The position numbers were made by a program, and so were the translations under genes. A stretch of DNA of 22,758 nt, taken from positions 1 to 22,758 of the forward strand of contig CAYRJN010000041.1 in the NCBI GenBank assembly GCA_964424545.1. The letters run 5' to 3'. The notes under the pieces are model-generated. The model saw nothing but the letters and a program-made list of their open reading frames with translations. It was not told the origin of the DNA and ran no database searches. The stretch comes from JAUVIB01 sp964424545 (lineage in GTDB: Bacteria > Calditrichota > Calditrichia > Calditrichales > Calditrichaceae). Shown here piece after piece: positions 1 to 7,042 of this stretch. Each line of letters begins with the position of its first letter. The first letter of the stretch is position 1.

Positions 1-175
1 TCGGGCCGCCCTTTTTTCGTTCTAAGTCAATTAACTCTCTTATAGAATGTGCTAAAGCTGTATGCCCTTTTTTAGCCTCATGTGCAGCTAATTGTAAAGC
101 GATAGAATAAAACCTCTCAGGTTCACTACTGAAATGTGATTTTATTAGAGATTTTAATTGTTCTGCTGTTGCCAT
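1..175 (-). CDS. AAA-family ATPase, N-terminal fragment (runs off the window)
   Basis: The gene starts at the ATG at 175-173 on the minus strand and leaves the window after 58 codons, so no catalytic motif is visible. Minus-strand AAGGAAA (187-181) lies at a suitable distance upstream and supports this start. The visible peptide is a charged helical segment beginning MATAEQLKSLIKSHFSSEPE and continuing through a run containing FYSIALQLAAHEAKKGHTAL. From family knowledge this resembles the short N-terminal helical domain of AAA ATPases that often neighbour a subtilisin-like (S8) peptidase in defence-type islands. The P-loop and the partner gene would lie to the left of the window, so this assignment is recognition from the N-terminus only. 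The integrase relic immediately upstream agrees with an island setting. Confidence 0.5.
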   Translation of the reverse strand, partial: MATAEQLKSLIKSHFSSEPERFYSIALQLAAHEAKKGHTALAHSIRELIDLERKKGGP

Positions 176-254
176 TTTAATTTCCTTTTAATTTTCAAAT
201 ATACGGAATATGTTTCTTGTTTTCCTGCATAGCACACAACGTATGTATATATTT

Positions 255-293
255 ATTGTGCTTGCACTGCCAATTTTGGGGAGCAAGCACAAT
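255..293. repeat. Perfect 11-bp inverted repeat
   Basis: ATTGTGCTTGC (255-265) is matched perfectly by GCAAGCACAAT (283-293) across a 17-nt loop. The hairpin lies in the leader of the AAA ATPase gene, between it and the integrase relic. It has no T-tract on either side, so it is not a standard terminator. It could be part of a degraded recombination site or a leader RNA hairpin; neither can be shown here. Confidence 0.6.
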
Positions 294-302
294 TGCGGCG
301 TA

Positions 303-354
303 CTGAGCTTGCCGAAGTGTTTATATTTCTCTTTTATCACTTCGACAAGGTCAG
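303..354. repeat. Imperfect 17-bp palindromic element inserted at the integrase relic
   Basis: CTGAGCTTGCCGAAGTG (303-319) pairs with CACTTCGACAAGGTCAG (338-354) with two mismatches, around an 18-nt A+T-rich loop. The CACTTCGACAAG-type core is, from general knowledge, a short palindromic sequence dispersed in intergenic regions of many bacteria. The right arm begins exactly where recognisable integrase coding sequence ends (codons for GADL), so the element appears to have truncated that gene. Confidence 0.65.
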
Positions 355-570
355 CGCCTTGTTCTAATAAAATTGCAATGAAACTATGACGCACAATGAG
401 CGGGGTAATATTTTTTCTTCTTCCCGTCTTTTGAAGGGCTTTTTTCAAAATATTAGTTACCCTTATTGCAGAATATCGGCTCCTATGCTCTCCTTCAAAA
501 AGATACTTGTCAGGACGATACGCTTTGTATCAATTTTTGATTGGCTAATCTCATACCGCTTATTTTCGTT
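355..570 (-). pseudogene. Tyrosine recombinase (phage/XerC-XerD-type integrase) relic
   Basis: Read on the minus strand, 520-355 encodes a continuous stretch with the core of a tyrosine recombinase: YRPDKYLFEGEHRSRYS, then TNILKKALQKTG, then ITPLIVRHSFIAILLEQGAD. The box II arginine in VRHSF is kept, but the usual histidine of the HxxR motif is replaced (PLIVR) and the downstream LGH box and catalytic tyrosine are absent. Upstream, a TGA in this frame (532-530) and a shift to another frame around 550-570 (KRYEIS) show further decay; any N-terminal half is not recognisable. A palindromic repeat begins directly at the truncated end. The open frame continues to 188 but that part has no integrase similarity. 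I am confident of the family and of its being non-functional, less so of the outer limits. Confidence 0.65.
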
Positions 571-938
571 AATTGTTTGTTATTATTTACAATATACAGC
601 ATTTCTCCTCTTTTTTCAATTAGTTTATGTTGCCTATAAATAGCAGTCCATAAAAAATCAGCGGAGCTTCTTGCACCCTTTCCGGCTCGATTAATCACAG
701 GCGTAAAAAATCATAGTAGGCTGCACCTTTTTATTTCGAAAAGAATAGTGCAATTTACAATATAAGCATGATTGAAAGTTGCTTATTTAAACGGAACAAA
801 AGAGCGATGAATAGTCGTTGCGAAGATTTTTAAATATAATATTGTAAAAAAGTGTGGATTTTGTAAATTATTGGTGTAAAACAACGATTAAAAATGTACG
901 GGGATGTCAATAATAAAAAACAAGAGAGGATGACTGCC
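521..938. other. A+T-rich stretch without a convincing gene
   Basis: Apart from the last traces of the integrase relic up to about 570, no coding sequence is supported here. A 62-codon open frame on the minus strand (698-510, GTG start) gives a peptide loosely like a STAS domain or a further integrase piece, but it has no ribosome-binding site and is too weak to call. A perfect TATAAT at 835-840 could be the -10 element for the metallophosphoesterase gene, yet no good -35 hexamer lies 16-18 bp upstream. The stretch is visibly richer in A+T than the genes to its right. Confidence 0.5.
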
Positions 939-1868
939 ATGAAAAAAATGATATTTTTTTATTTCCTTCTGCCGATTATCATTATTGCGCTGCTGTCCGG
1001 CTGTGCCGAAAAAGAAAAGGATTTCAGCTTTGTATTTATGACCGATATTCATGTGCAGTGGCAGCGTCATGCCAAAGAGGGGTTAACGGCGGCGGTTAAG
1101 AAAATCAATGAAATACATCCCGATTTTGTCATCACCGGAGGCGACTTGATCATGGATGCTTTGCAGCAAAAACTTTCACGCGCCGATTCATTATATAATC
1201 TATACCTTGACATAACAAGCAAGCTGCAAATGCCTCTCTACAATACGCTCGGCAATCATGAAGTATTCGGATTGTATGAAAACAGCGGCGTATCTCCCGA
1301 TAATCCCGATTTCGGCAAAAAACTATTTTTACGCAAAATGAACTATGATAAAACATACCGTTCCTTTAATTATAAAGGCTGGCATTTTATTCTTTTAGAT
1401 GGCATCGGATTTACGGAAGATCGTCACTATTACGGTCATATTGATTCGTTGCAGCTTGAATGGCTGAAAAAGGATTTACAAAGCATCGGTAAAACCACGC
1501 CCATCGTCATTTCCGTTCATATCCCTTTTTTCTCCGTTTATAAACAGATGACCCAGGGCCCAACCGCGGCCTTCGGTAGGGGAGAGGTGATTACCAATGC
1601 ATTACAGGTATTGGATATTTTAAAAGATTATAACCTAAAACTTGTTCTTCAGGGGCATCTGCACGAGTTGGAAGATATAAATTATTTAGGCGTCCATTAT
1701 ATCACCGGCGGTTCTGTTTGTGCGCGTTGGTGGCAGGGAGAACGCGACGGACATCCGGAAGGCTTTGTGGTGGTTGATGTAAAAGGGGATAATTTTAAAT
1801 GGCATTATCAAACTTACGGCTGGGACGCCAAACAGGGCAAAGTTATGGAAGAAAGAAATAAGAAGTAG
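939..1868 (+). CDS. Exported calcineurin-like metallophosphoesterase lipoprotein
   Basis: This 309-residue protein is a secreted, lipid-anchored hydrolase of the calcineurin-like phosphoesterase superfamily. The start at 939 is preferred over the upstream ATG at 894 because AGAGAGG lies just upstream and it places a proper signal peptide at the N-terminus. That peptide ends in the lipobox LLSGC (Cys22). All five metal-site blocks are present: D36-x-H38 (MTDIHV), GGD with D69, GNHE at 105-108, H194 in SVHIP, and GHLH with H240/H242. The superfamily uses a two-metal centre to cleave phosphate mono- or diesters; the substrate cannot be read from sequence. It leads a run of plus-strand genes for secreted glycan-active proteins, so it may dephosphorylate a glycan or a released phospho-sugar; this is inference. 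Confidence 0.9.
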   Translation: MKKMIFFYFLLPIIIIALLSGCAEKEKDFSFVFMTDIHVQWQRHAKEGLTAAVKKINEIHPDFVITGGDLIMDALQQKLSRADSLYNLYLDITSKLQMPLYNTLGNHEVFGLYENSGVSPDNPDFGKKLFLRKMNYDKTYRSFNYKGWHFILLDGIGFTEDRHYYGHIDSLQLEWLKKDLQSIGKTTPIVISVHIPFFSVYKQMTQGPTAAFGRGEVITNALQVLDILKDYNLKLVLQGHLHELEDINYLGVHYITGGSVCARWWQGERDGHPEGFVVVDVKGDNFKWHYQTYGWDAKQGKVMEERNKK

Positions 1869-1935
1869 CGCCGTAATCATGCCTATGGCAGAAGTAAGAT
1901 GCAGCACCGTAGGCATGCCTATAGCATAAGTGAAA
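1867..1935 (+). repeat. Two tandem copies of a 33-nt repeat after a stop codon
   Basis: Copy 1 (1867-1899) and copy 2 (1903-1935) lie 36 nt apart and agree at 26 of 33 positions, sharing the block CATGCCTAT. Copy 2 contains the perfect palindrome TAGGCATGCCTA (1910-1921). Copy 1 begins inside the TAG stop of the metallophosphoesterase gene. The GCACCGTAGG-like core resembles short dispersed intergenic repeats I associate with FCB-group genomes, but no other copy was noticed in this window. Confidence 0.6.
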
Positions 1936-1988
1936 AATAGTTGTTAATGATTTTGTAAAAATCGGCCTTAAAATAGCGGAAATCTACG

Positions 1989-3323
1989 ATGCAAAAATAC
2001 ACTTTTTATCTACTAAGTCTGTTTTTTCTTATTATGCTGTCCGATGTTATTTACGGGCAAAACAGTTATCCTATTCAAACCGTGCCGTTTACCTCGGTGA
2101 AAATAGAAGACCAATTCTGGAAAAACAGGCAGGAGACGAGTAAAGCGGTTACCATTCCTTATTGTTTCCAAAAATGCGAGCAGACCGGTCGTATCGGCAA
2201 TTTTGCCAAGGCCGGCGGATTGATGGAAGGGGATTTTGAGGGGATTTATTTTAATGATTCCGATCTCTATAAAGTGATCGAAGGCGCCGCCTATTCGTTG
2301 CAAAATCATCCCGACCCGCAATTGGAGAAATATGTAGACGGAATAATCGATACCATTGCCGCCGCGCAGTGGGATGACGGTTATTTATACACCTATTATT
2401 CACTGCCGAAACATCAACCCGAAAAGCGCTGGAGCAATATCGAATATCATCATGAGCTCTATTGCGCGGGACATTTTTATGAGGTGGCCGTAGCCTATTA
2501 TCGGGCAACGGGCAAACGTAAAATTCTCGATATGGCCGTGAAAAATGCCGATTTGATCGACAGCGTATTCGGCCCGAATAAAAAACATGCGGCGCCGGGT
2601 CATGAGGAGATTGAAATCGGTTTAATCAAGCTCTATCAGGTAACGGGTGAAAAAAGGTACCTTAAACTGGCGAAATTTTTCCTTGACGAGCGCGGCGCAT
2701 CCGACCGGGATAAACTTTTCGGCGTCTATCTGCAGGATGATAAACCGGTTACGGAACAGTCCGAAGCGGTTGGCCATGCGGTGCGCGCCGGTTATCTCTA
2801 TAGCGCAATGGCCGACGTGGCCGCCATAACGGGCGATAAAAAATATATCGAAGCCATTGACCGTATCTGGCAGGATGTGGTTGACAAAAAGATATATATC
2901 ACCGGCGGGATCGGTTCCGAACGAAAATATGAAGGCTTCGGGAAAGCTTATGATCTGCCCAATTTGACCGCTTATAACGAGACCTGCGCGGCCATTGCCA
3001 ACGTTTTGTGGAATTACCGTATGTTTTTACTGCATGGCGATGCAAAATATCTCGATGTTTTGGAGCGTTCCTTATATAATAATGTTATCGCCGGCGTTTC
3101 GCTTGGCGGCGACCGTTTTTTTTATCCCAACCCTCTCGCTTGTGACGGCAGGTTTAAATTTAATCACGGCTCCTTAATACGCAGTCCCTGGTTTAGCACC
3201 TCCTGTTGTCCGGTGAACATTGCCCGCACCATACCTTCAATCAGTGGATATATCTATGCGCAAAAAAAAAGATCGCATTTACGTAAATCTCTATATCGGC
3301 AGTTCGGGACGCATCAAATTTGA
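1989..3323 (+). CDS. GH127 beta-L-arabinofuranosidase, N-terminal part of a frameshifted gene
   Basis: This frame encodes a signal peptide (residues 1-24, ending VIYGQ) and the (alpha/alpha)6 barrel of a GH127 (former DUF1680) glycosidase. The family's zinc-cysteine catalytic site is visible: E331 and C333 in YNETCA, and C406-C407 in STSCCP. In the characterised enzyme HypBA1 the equivalents are Glu338, Cys340, Cys417 (nucleophile) and Cys418. GH127 removes beta-L-arabinofuranose from plant glycans such as hydroxyproline-linked arabino-oligosaccharides. After residue 427 the frame leaves the family: a run of nine A (3262-3270) shifts it, and 17 unrelated residues follow before TGA. Eight A would join it to the downstream frame and give an 883-residue protein. 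It follows the phosphoesterase gene by 120 bp. The barrel alone, without its beta domains, would probably not fold properly. Confidence 0.88.
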   Translation: MQKYTFYLLSLFFLIMLSDVIYGQNSYPIQTVPFTSVKIEDQFWKNRQETSKAVTIPYCFQKCEQTGRIGNFAKAGGLMEGDFEGIYFNDSDLYKVIEGAAYSLQNHPDPQLEKYVDGIIDTIAAAQWDDGYLYTYYSLPKHQPEKRWSNIEYHHELYCAGHFYEVAVAYYRATGKRKILDMAVKNADLIDSVFGPNKKHAAPGHEEIEIGLIKLYQVTGEKRYLKLAKFFLDERGASDRDKLFGVYLQDDKPVTEQSEAVGHAVRAGYLYSAMADVAAITGDKKYIEAIDRIWQDVVDKKIYITGGIGSERKYEGFGKAYDLPNLTAYNETCAAIANVLWNYRMFLLHGDAKYLDVLERSLYNNVIAGVSLGGDRFFYPNPLACDGRFKFNHGSLIRSPWFSTSCCPVNIARTIPSISGYIYAQKKRSHLRKSLYRQFGTHQI

Positions 3324-4641
3324 ACAAGGGGGCGAAGTTCTTCTATCCATGCAAACCGATTACCCCCGCAGCGGGAAAATTAATATAATAATAAACAAAG
3401 CGGATCGTAATAACTGGTCTCTCTATCTGCGCATTCCGGGCTGGGCGCGTGGCAATCCACTCGCGGGCAATCTTTACCGCTTTTTAGATCAACAAAATGA
3501 ACATATTATTATTACATTAAACGGGAAAAAAGTCAATTACACTTTACGGGATGGATTTGCCGTTATTCAAAACGGGTGGAAAAGCGGCGATAAAATTGAA
3601 TTAACCATTCCCATGCCGGTGCGTCGGGTCATTGCCGATGCCAGAGTTAAGGACGATGCGGGACGGGCAGCCGTTCTGCGCGGTCCCTTGGTTTATTGCG
3701 CCGAGGGTGTGGATAATAACCATTTTACGCGCAATCTTATTTTACCCGATGAGGTGGCGGCGAAGGTTGAATATGAAAAAGAATTGTTTGACGGCCTCAA
3801 TGTTATAAAATTCAACGGACAAAAAAAGATTGGCGATGATAATAGTACGGCTGATACGGAAATAACTTTAATCCCTTACTACGGTTGGGCGCAGCGCGGC
3901 GCCAATGAAATGACCGTTTGGCTGCCGAGAAAAGCCGAAATAGCCGAATGGCCGTCCGTGCCGGCGCCGCAAATATCACCCCGGGATACAATCGTAATAA
4001 AACCGGGGAAAATAAAAGTAGCGCTTTCGGATAAAATAGCAAATTCAAAAATACGCTATACCGTCGACGGCTCTGCGGTAACGGAAAAATCCTCTTTATA
4101 CGGCGGACCGTTTATGTTAAGCGATAATACGTTGATCAAATACAGGGCATTTAAAAAAGGACTGAAGGCGAGTGAAACCGTATCAAAATATTTTGCTTTT
4201 GTTGATGAAAAAGTAAACGGTTTAAATTATGCCTACTATGAAGGCAATTGGCAAAAATTACCGGAGTTCGAGAACTTAAAGCCGCTAAAAAAAGGAACGA
4301 CCTTTCGCTTATCGCCTAAACCGTTATCCTTACGGGAAGACGGCTGGGGATTGGTTTTTACGGGTTATATTAAAATAGAATCGCCGGGGGAATATACGTT
4401 TTATCTGGAATCCAATGACGGCAGCCGTTTATTTATTGACGACGCACTTATTGTAAACAACGATGGACAGCACGGCGTTGAATCAAAAAAGGGCGCCATC
4501 CGTTTGAAGAGGGGAAAGCATCCTATAAAAATAAAATATTTTGAGAGCGGTGGCAGTGAATTTTTAAAATTATATTACAAAGGTCCCTGTTTTGACAAAA
4601 TAGAAACGCCTGCATCGATGCTGTTTAGGAGTAATTCTTAA
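3256..4641 (+). pseudogene. GH127 C-terminal part: beta domains, Fn3-associated and PA14 modules (out of frame)
   Basis: This is the continuation of the GH127 gene in the +1 frame. It begins with the beta-sandwich region that packs against the catalytic barrel (KKDRIYVNLYIG onward, to about residue 650 of the reconstructed protein). Next comes a chitobiase/Fn3-associated-like module (about 658-740, with KIRYTVDGS and IKYRAF). Last is a PA14 carbohydrate-binding module (about 742-880, with GEYTFYLESNDGSRLFIDD). An ATG at 3256, just before the A-run, is in frame but has no clear ribosome-binding site, so separate translation looks poor. The extra modules make the reconstructed enzyme clearly longer than HypBA1 (658 residues) and imply binding of an insoluble or cell-wall substrate. 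It is marked broken because of the frame; slippage at the A-run or a sequencing error could mean that the gene works. Confidence 0.8.
3262..3270 (+). other. A9 homopolymer at the GH127 frame break
   Basis: Nine consecutive A residues lie exactly where the reading frame of the GH127 family switches from one frame to the next. One A fewer restores GYIYAQKKDRIYVN and a single open frame from 1989 to 4641. Runs of this length are known to cause RNA-polymerase slippage or replication slippage in bacteria and are also common sites of read or assembly error. Confidence 0.85.
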
Positions 4642-4765
4642 TAGATTTTTTTATTCTGTTTTCTTTCCGAAAAACGGCGTCTATTATCTTTGGATTAATG
4701 CTAAAAACTATCGGATATCATCACTATTTCCGCAGATATTATTGGGAAGAAGTTAACTTAAAAAG

Positions 4766-4774
4766 TGATATAAT
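4766..4774 (+). promoter_or_regulatory. Extended -10 promoter for the FG-GAP lipoprotein/GH2 unit
   Basis: TGATATAAT is a perfect extended -10 element (TGnTATAAT). The nearest -35-like hexamer, TTGGGA at 4742-4747, sits 21 bp away, which is too far, but extended -10 promoters tolerate a poor -35. The transcript would start near 4781 and carry a leader of about 200 nt. This would let the downstream two genes be expressed independently of the broken GH127 gene. Confidence 0.4.
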
Positions 4775-4963
4775 TTCATCTGTCTGATACCGGGTGATCA
4801 GATAATGCAGCTTGAGGGCTTTCATTTGCGCGCATCAAAAAAACGCTTGATTATGAGAAAAGAGATGGAAATGCAATACTTTGTAAAGAAATTGAAATCT
4901 GCCGGGAAAATAGCTGATACAAGATTTTAATGTGGTGTATTTTTGAGAATAAGGCAACAAGGG

Positions 4964-4971
4964 AAAGGAGG
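4964..4971 (+). promoter_or_regulatory. Strong ribosome-binding site for the FG-GAP lipoprotein
   Basis: AAAGGAGG is a near-perfect anti-16S match placed 8 nt before the ATG at 4980. It fixes the start of the following gene and shows that the host uses Shine-Dalgarno initiation. Confidence 0.75.
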
Positions 4972-4979
4972 CTGAAGGA

Positions 4980-6971
4980 ATGAACGGCAGATTTACCGTA
5001 ATTTTTTTATTAGCAATCTTATTATTTGGTTTGACGGCTTGCATATCGAAAAAAAGTGTGGAATCGGATTGTAATGCCTGTTTTACGGAAATCCATAAAT
5101 TGGAATATCATAATCCGGATATCACGGTTGAGCTTGATGTGGGTTTTAAATCGGTGCCCATGCCTATGGATTTTGACGGTGACGGCGATATGGACTTGCT
5201 GGTTTCCGAATCGGGCAGCTATGCGGAATCGGGTGTATTCTACTTTGAAAATATAAGCGGCAATACGGATAATCCGCTTTTCCGTTACGGAATGCGCGTT
5301 AATTCGGAGCGTTTCCGTTTAGGGTATGACGGTATGTGTTTCAGAGTTTCCGAAGTGAACGGGCATATTCATGTATTAACGCCGGACAGAGTAAATGATA
5401 AACTGCTGATTTACCGCGATGTGCCGCAGAATGTTTTTTGGGATAGAGAAGAGCTGCCGCTGCCGGCAAAAGGCTATGTTCCGAATACGAAATATAATGT
5501 TTGGCGAATGATCGATTTTGACGGGGACGGCGTTCACGATTTGATTTGTTCGCTGCAATCTAAGCGCGGCGATTTTATTTTGTTTTTTAAAAATAGAGGA
5601 ACGGATAAGCGTCCCGAATATGCAAATCCGCATAAGGTAAGGATAAAAAATTCAAGCGGCGTTATTATAGGTAAAGCCGCTTTTGCCGATTTTGATAATG
5701 ACGGCGATTATGACTTTGTAGCCGTGGATCAGTTCGCGACTCTTTTTTATTTTGAAAACAGCGGAACAAAAGAAAAATATGAATTTATACGAGGTCGTCC
5801 TCTGAGTTATAAAGACCGAAATTTGCAATTTTATTCACATTACGGAAGCGCTATTAAATTGCAAACGGCGGATTATAATCGCGACGGAAAAGTCGATATA
5901 ATAGCCGGTTGTGAACCCGGTAGGGTTTCGTTTGTGAAAAATACGGGAGAAATGAAGGATGGTCTTCCCCTGTTTTTACCGCCTAACTTTTTTCGGCAGA
6001 AAGCTAAGTTTGTGGATTTCGGCGCTCTAAGCGCTCCGCGCGTATTTGATTGGGACGACGACGGATTGGATGATATTATTGCCGGGAACGGCCCGGGTAA
6101 TATTGCTTTTTTTAAAAACCTTGGCGGCAAAACACCGAAATGGGCAGCGCCGCAATTATTAAAAGCGGACGGACAAACTATTCGTATATTACCACCGCGC
6201 GCCAATTGGGGCTATGTGACTATCGATGTGGGCGATTGGGACCATGACGGTTTGCCGGATATTATGGCGAACCACATCGGAGGTAATGTCATTTGGTATA
6301 AAAACATCGGTACGCGGTCCTATCCGAAATTGGCGGCGGCAAAACCTATTGAGGTTCAATGGAAGAATGGCAAACCTTTGAAACCTAAGTGGACTTTATA
6401 TGATTTGGTTAAAGAAAATGAGCTGCTTGCCCAATGGCGAACATCTCCGTTAATAATGGATTTTAACAAGGATGGCTTGAATGATCTCGTTATGCTTGAT
6501 TACGAGGGCTATCTTGCGGTTTATCTACGCTACAAGGAGAACGGGAAATTGCTGCTCTCGCCTCCCCAACGATACTTTATCTATCCAAACGGAAAAGAAA
6601 TACGTTTGAATCAACTGGAAGACAACGGACATGGTGGCCGCCTAAAAATCACTTTTGCCGATTGGGACGGCGACGGTCGGCAGGATTTGATCTTTTCATC
6701 CAAACCGGCGGTAGACTGGATGCGCAATCTCGGAATGAAAAACGGTAAAATGGTTTTACAGTATATGGGACGTATAATTTCCCGTACTTTAATGGGCCAT
6801 ACGGACGGCCCTGTTGTATGTGATTGGAATCGCGACGGCGTTCCCGATTTGCTGGTTGGGACTGAAACGGGTGTTTTTTACTACTGGCGCCGACCGAATA
6901 TTAATGTGACCACCACCATGACAACAGCCGGAAAACAGATGCCGGCAAATTACCCCTATTTTAAACGATAA
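4980..6971 (+). CDS. Lipoprotein with nine FG-GAP/VCBS calcium-binding repeats
   Basis: The 663-residue product has a lipoprotein signal peptide (LFGLTAC, lipid-anchored Cys21) and then consists almost wholly of FG-GAP/VCBS-type repeats. Nine DxDxDGxxD calcium loops are visible, starting near residues 64, 179, 237, 298, 357, 419, 494, 561 and 615 (for example DFDGDGDMD, DWDDDGLDD, DWNRDGVPD). Most are followed by short strands ending in FFKN or YFEN, as in beta-propeller blades. Such propellers bind glycans or proteins, or form the body of some polysaccharide lyases; no known catalytic set is recognised. It has its own strong ribosome-binding site and sits between GH127 and GH2 genes, with the GH2 gene 71 bp downstream. 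A surface glycan-binding or debranching role is therefore likely but inferred. Nine loops exceed a single seven-bladed propeller, so two propellers or extra blades are possible. Confidence 0.85.
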   Translation: MNGRFTVIFLLAILLFGLTACISKKSVESDCNACFTEIHKLEYHNPDITVELDVGFKSVPMPMDFDGDGDMDLLVSESGSYAESGVFYFENISGNTDNPLFRYGMRVNSERFRLGYDGMCFRVSEVNGHIHVLTPDRVNDKLLIYRDVPQNVFWDREELPLPAKGYVPNTKYNVWRMIDFDGDGVHDLICSLQSKRGDFILFFKNRGTDKRPEYANPHKVRIKNSSGVIIGKAAFADFDNDGDYDFVAVDQFATLFYFENSGTKEKYEFIRGRPLSYKDRNLQFYSHYGSAIKLQTADYNRDGKVDIIAGCEPGRVSFVKNTGEMKDGLPLFLPPNFFRQKAKFVDFGALSAPRVFDWDDDGLDDIIAGNGPGNIAFFKNLGGKTPKWAAPQLLKADGQTIRILPPRANWGYVTIDVGDWDHDGLPDIMANHIGGNVIWYKNIGTRSYPKLAAAKPIEVQWKNGKPLKPKWTLYDLVKENELLAQWRTSPLIMDFNKDGLNDLVMLDYEGYLAVYLRYKENGKLLLSPPQRYFIYPNGKEIRLNQLEDNGHGGRLKITFADWDGDGRQDLIFSSKPAVDWMRNLGMKNGKMVLQYMGRIISRTLMGHTDGPVVCDWNRDGVPDLLVGTETGVFYYWRRPNINVTTTMTTAGKQMPANYPYFKR

Positions 6972-7042
6972 AAAATATGATCTGTTTATTAAAATAAAGT
7001 ATGGGTTAATGCAATAAATAAATTTCGGAGAAAATTAAGATA

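Larger units (their letters stand above)
4642..4979. other. 338-bp intergenic leader with one tiny open frame
   Basis: No recognisable gene lies here. A 41-codon plus-strand open frame (4805-4930, MQLEGFHLRASKKRLIMRKE and on) is lysine-rich and ends in KLKSAGKIADTRF. It has no ribosome-binding site and I do not recognise it, so it may be a decayed fragment. The stretch also holds a probable extended -10 promoter (4766-4774) and a very strong ribosome-binding site for the next gene, with a short palindromic hairpin (4784-4801) near the expected transcript start. Confidence 0.45.

Noticed and set aside
386..643. Plus-strand 85-codon open frame near the left end
   Set aside because: It lies opposite the integrase relic, has no ribosome-binding site and gives a low-complexity hydrophobic peptide typical of A+T-rich noise.
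661..668. GCGGAGCT octamer recurring in spacers (661-668, 10195-10202, and inverted at 22722-22729)
   Set aside because: Three occurrences of one 8-mer in 22.7 kb are only slightly above chance and the flanks do not align; not enough to call a repeat family.
510..698. Minus-strand 62-codon frame loosely resembling a STAS domain
   Set aside because: The resemblance is weak, the start is GTG without a ribosome-binding site, and it partly overlaps the zone of integrase decay; it may simply be more relic.
835..840. TATAAT as promoter of the metallophosphoesterase gene
   Set aside because: No acceptable -35 hexamer at normal spacing and no TG extension; in A+T-rich DNA a lone -10 match is weak evidence.
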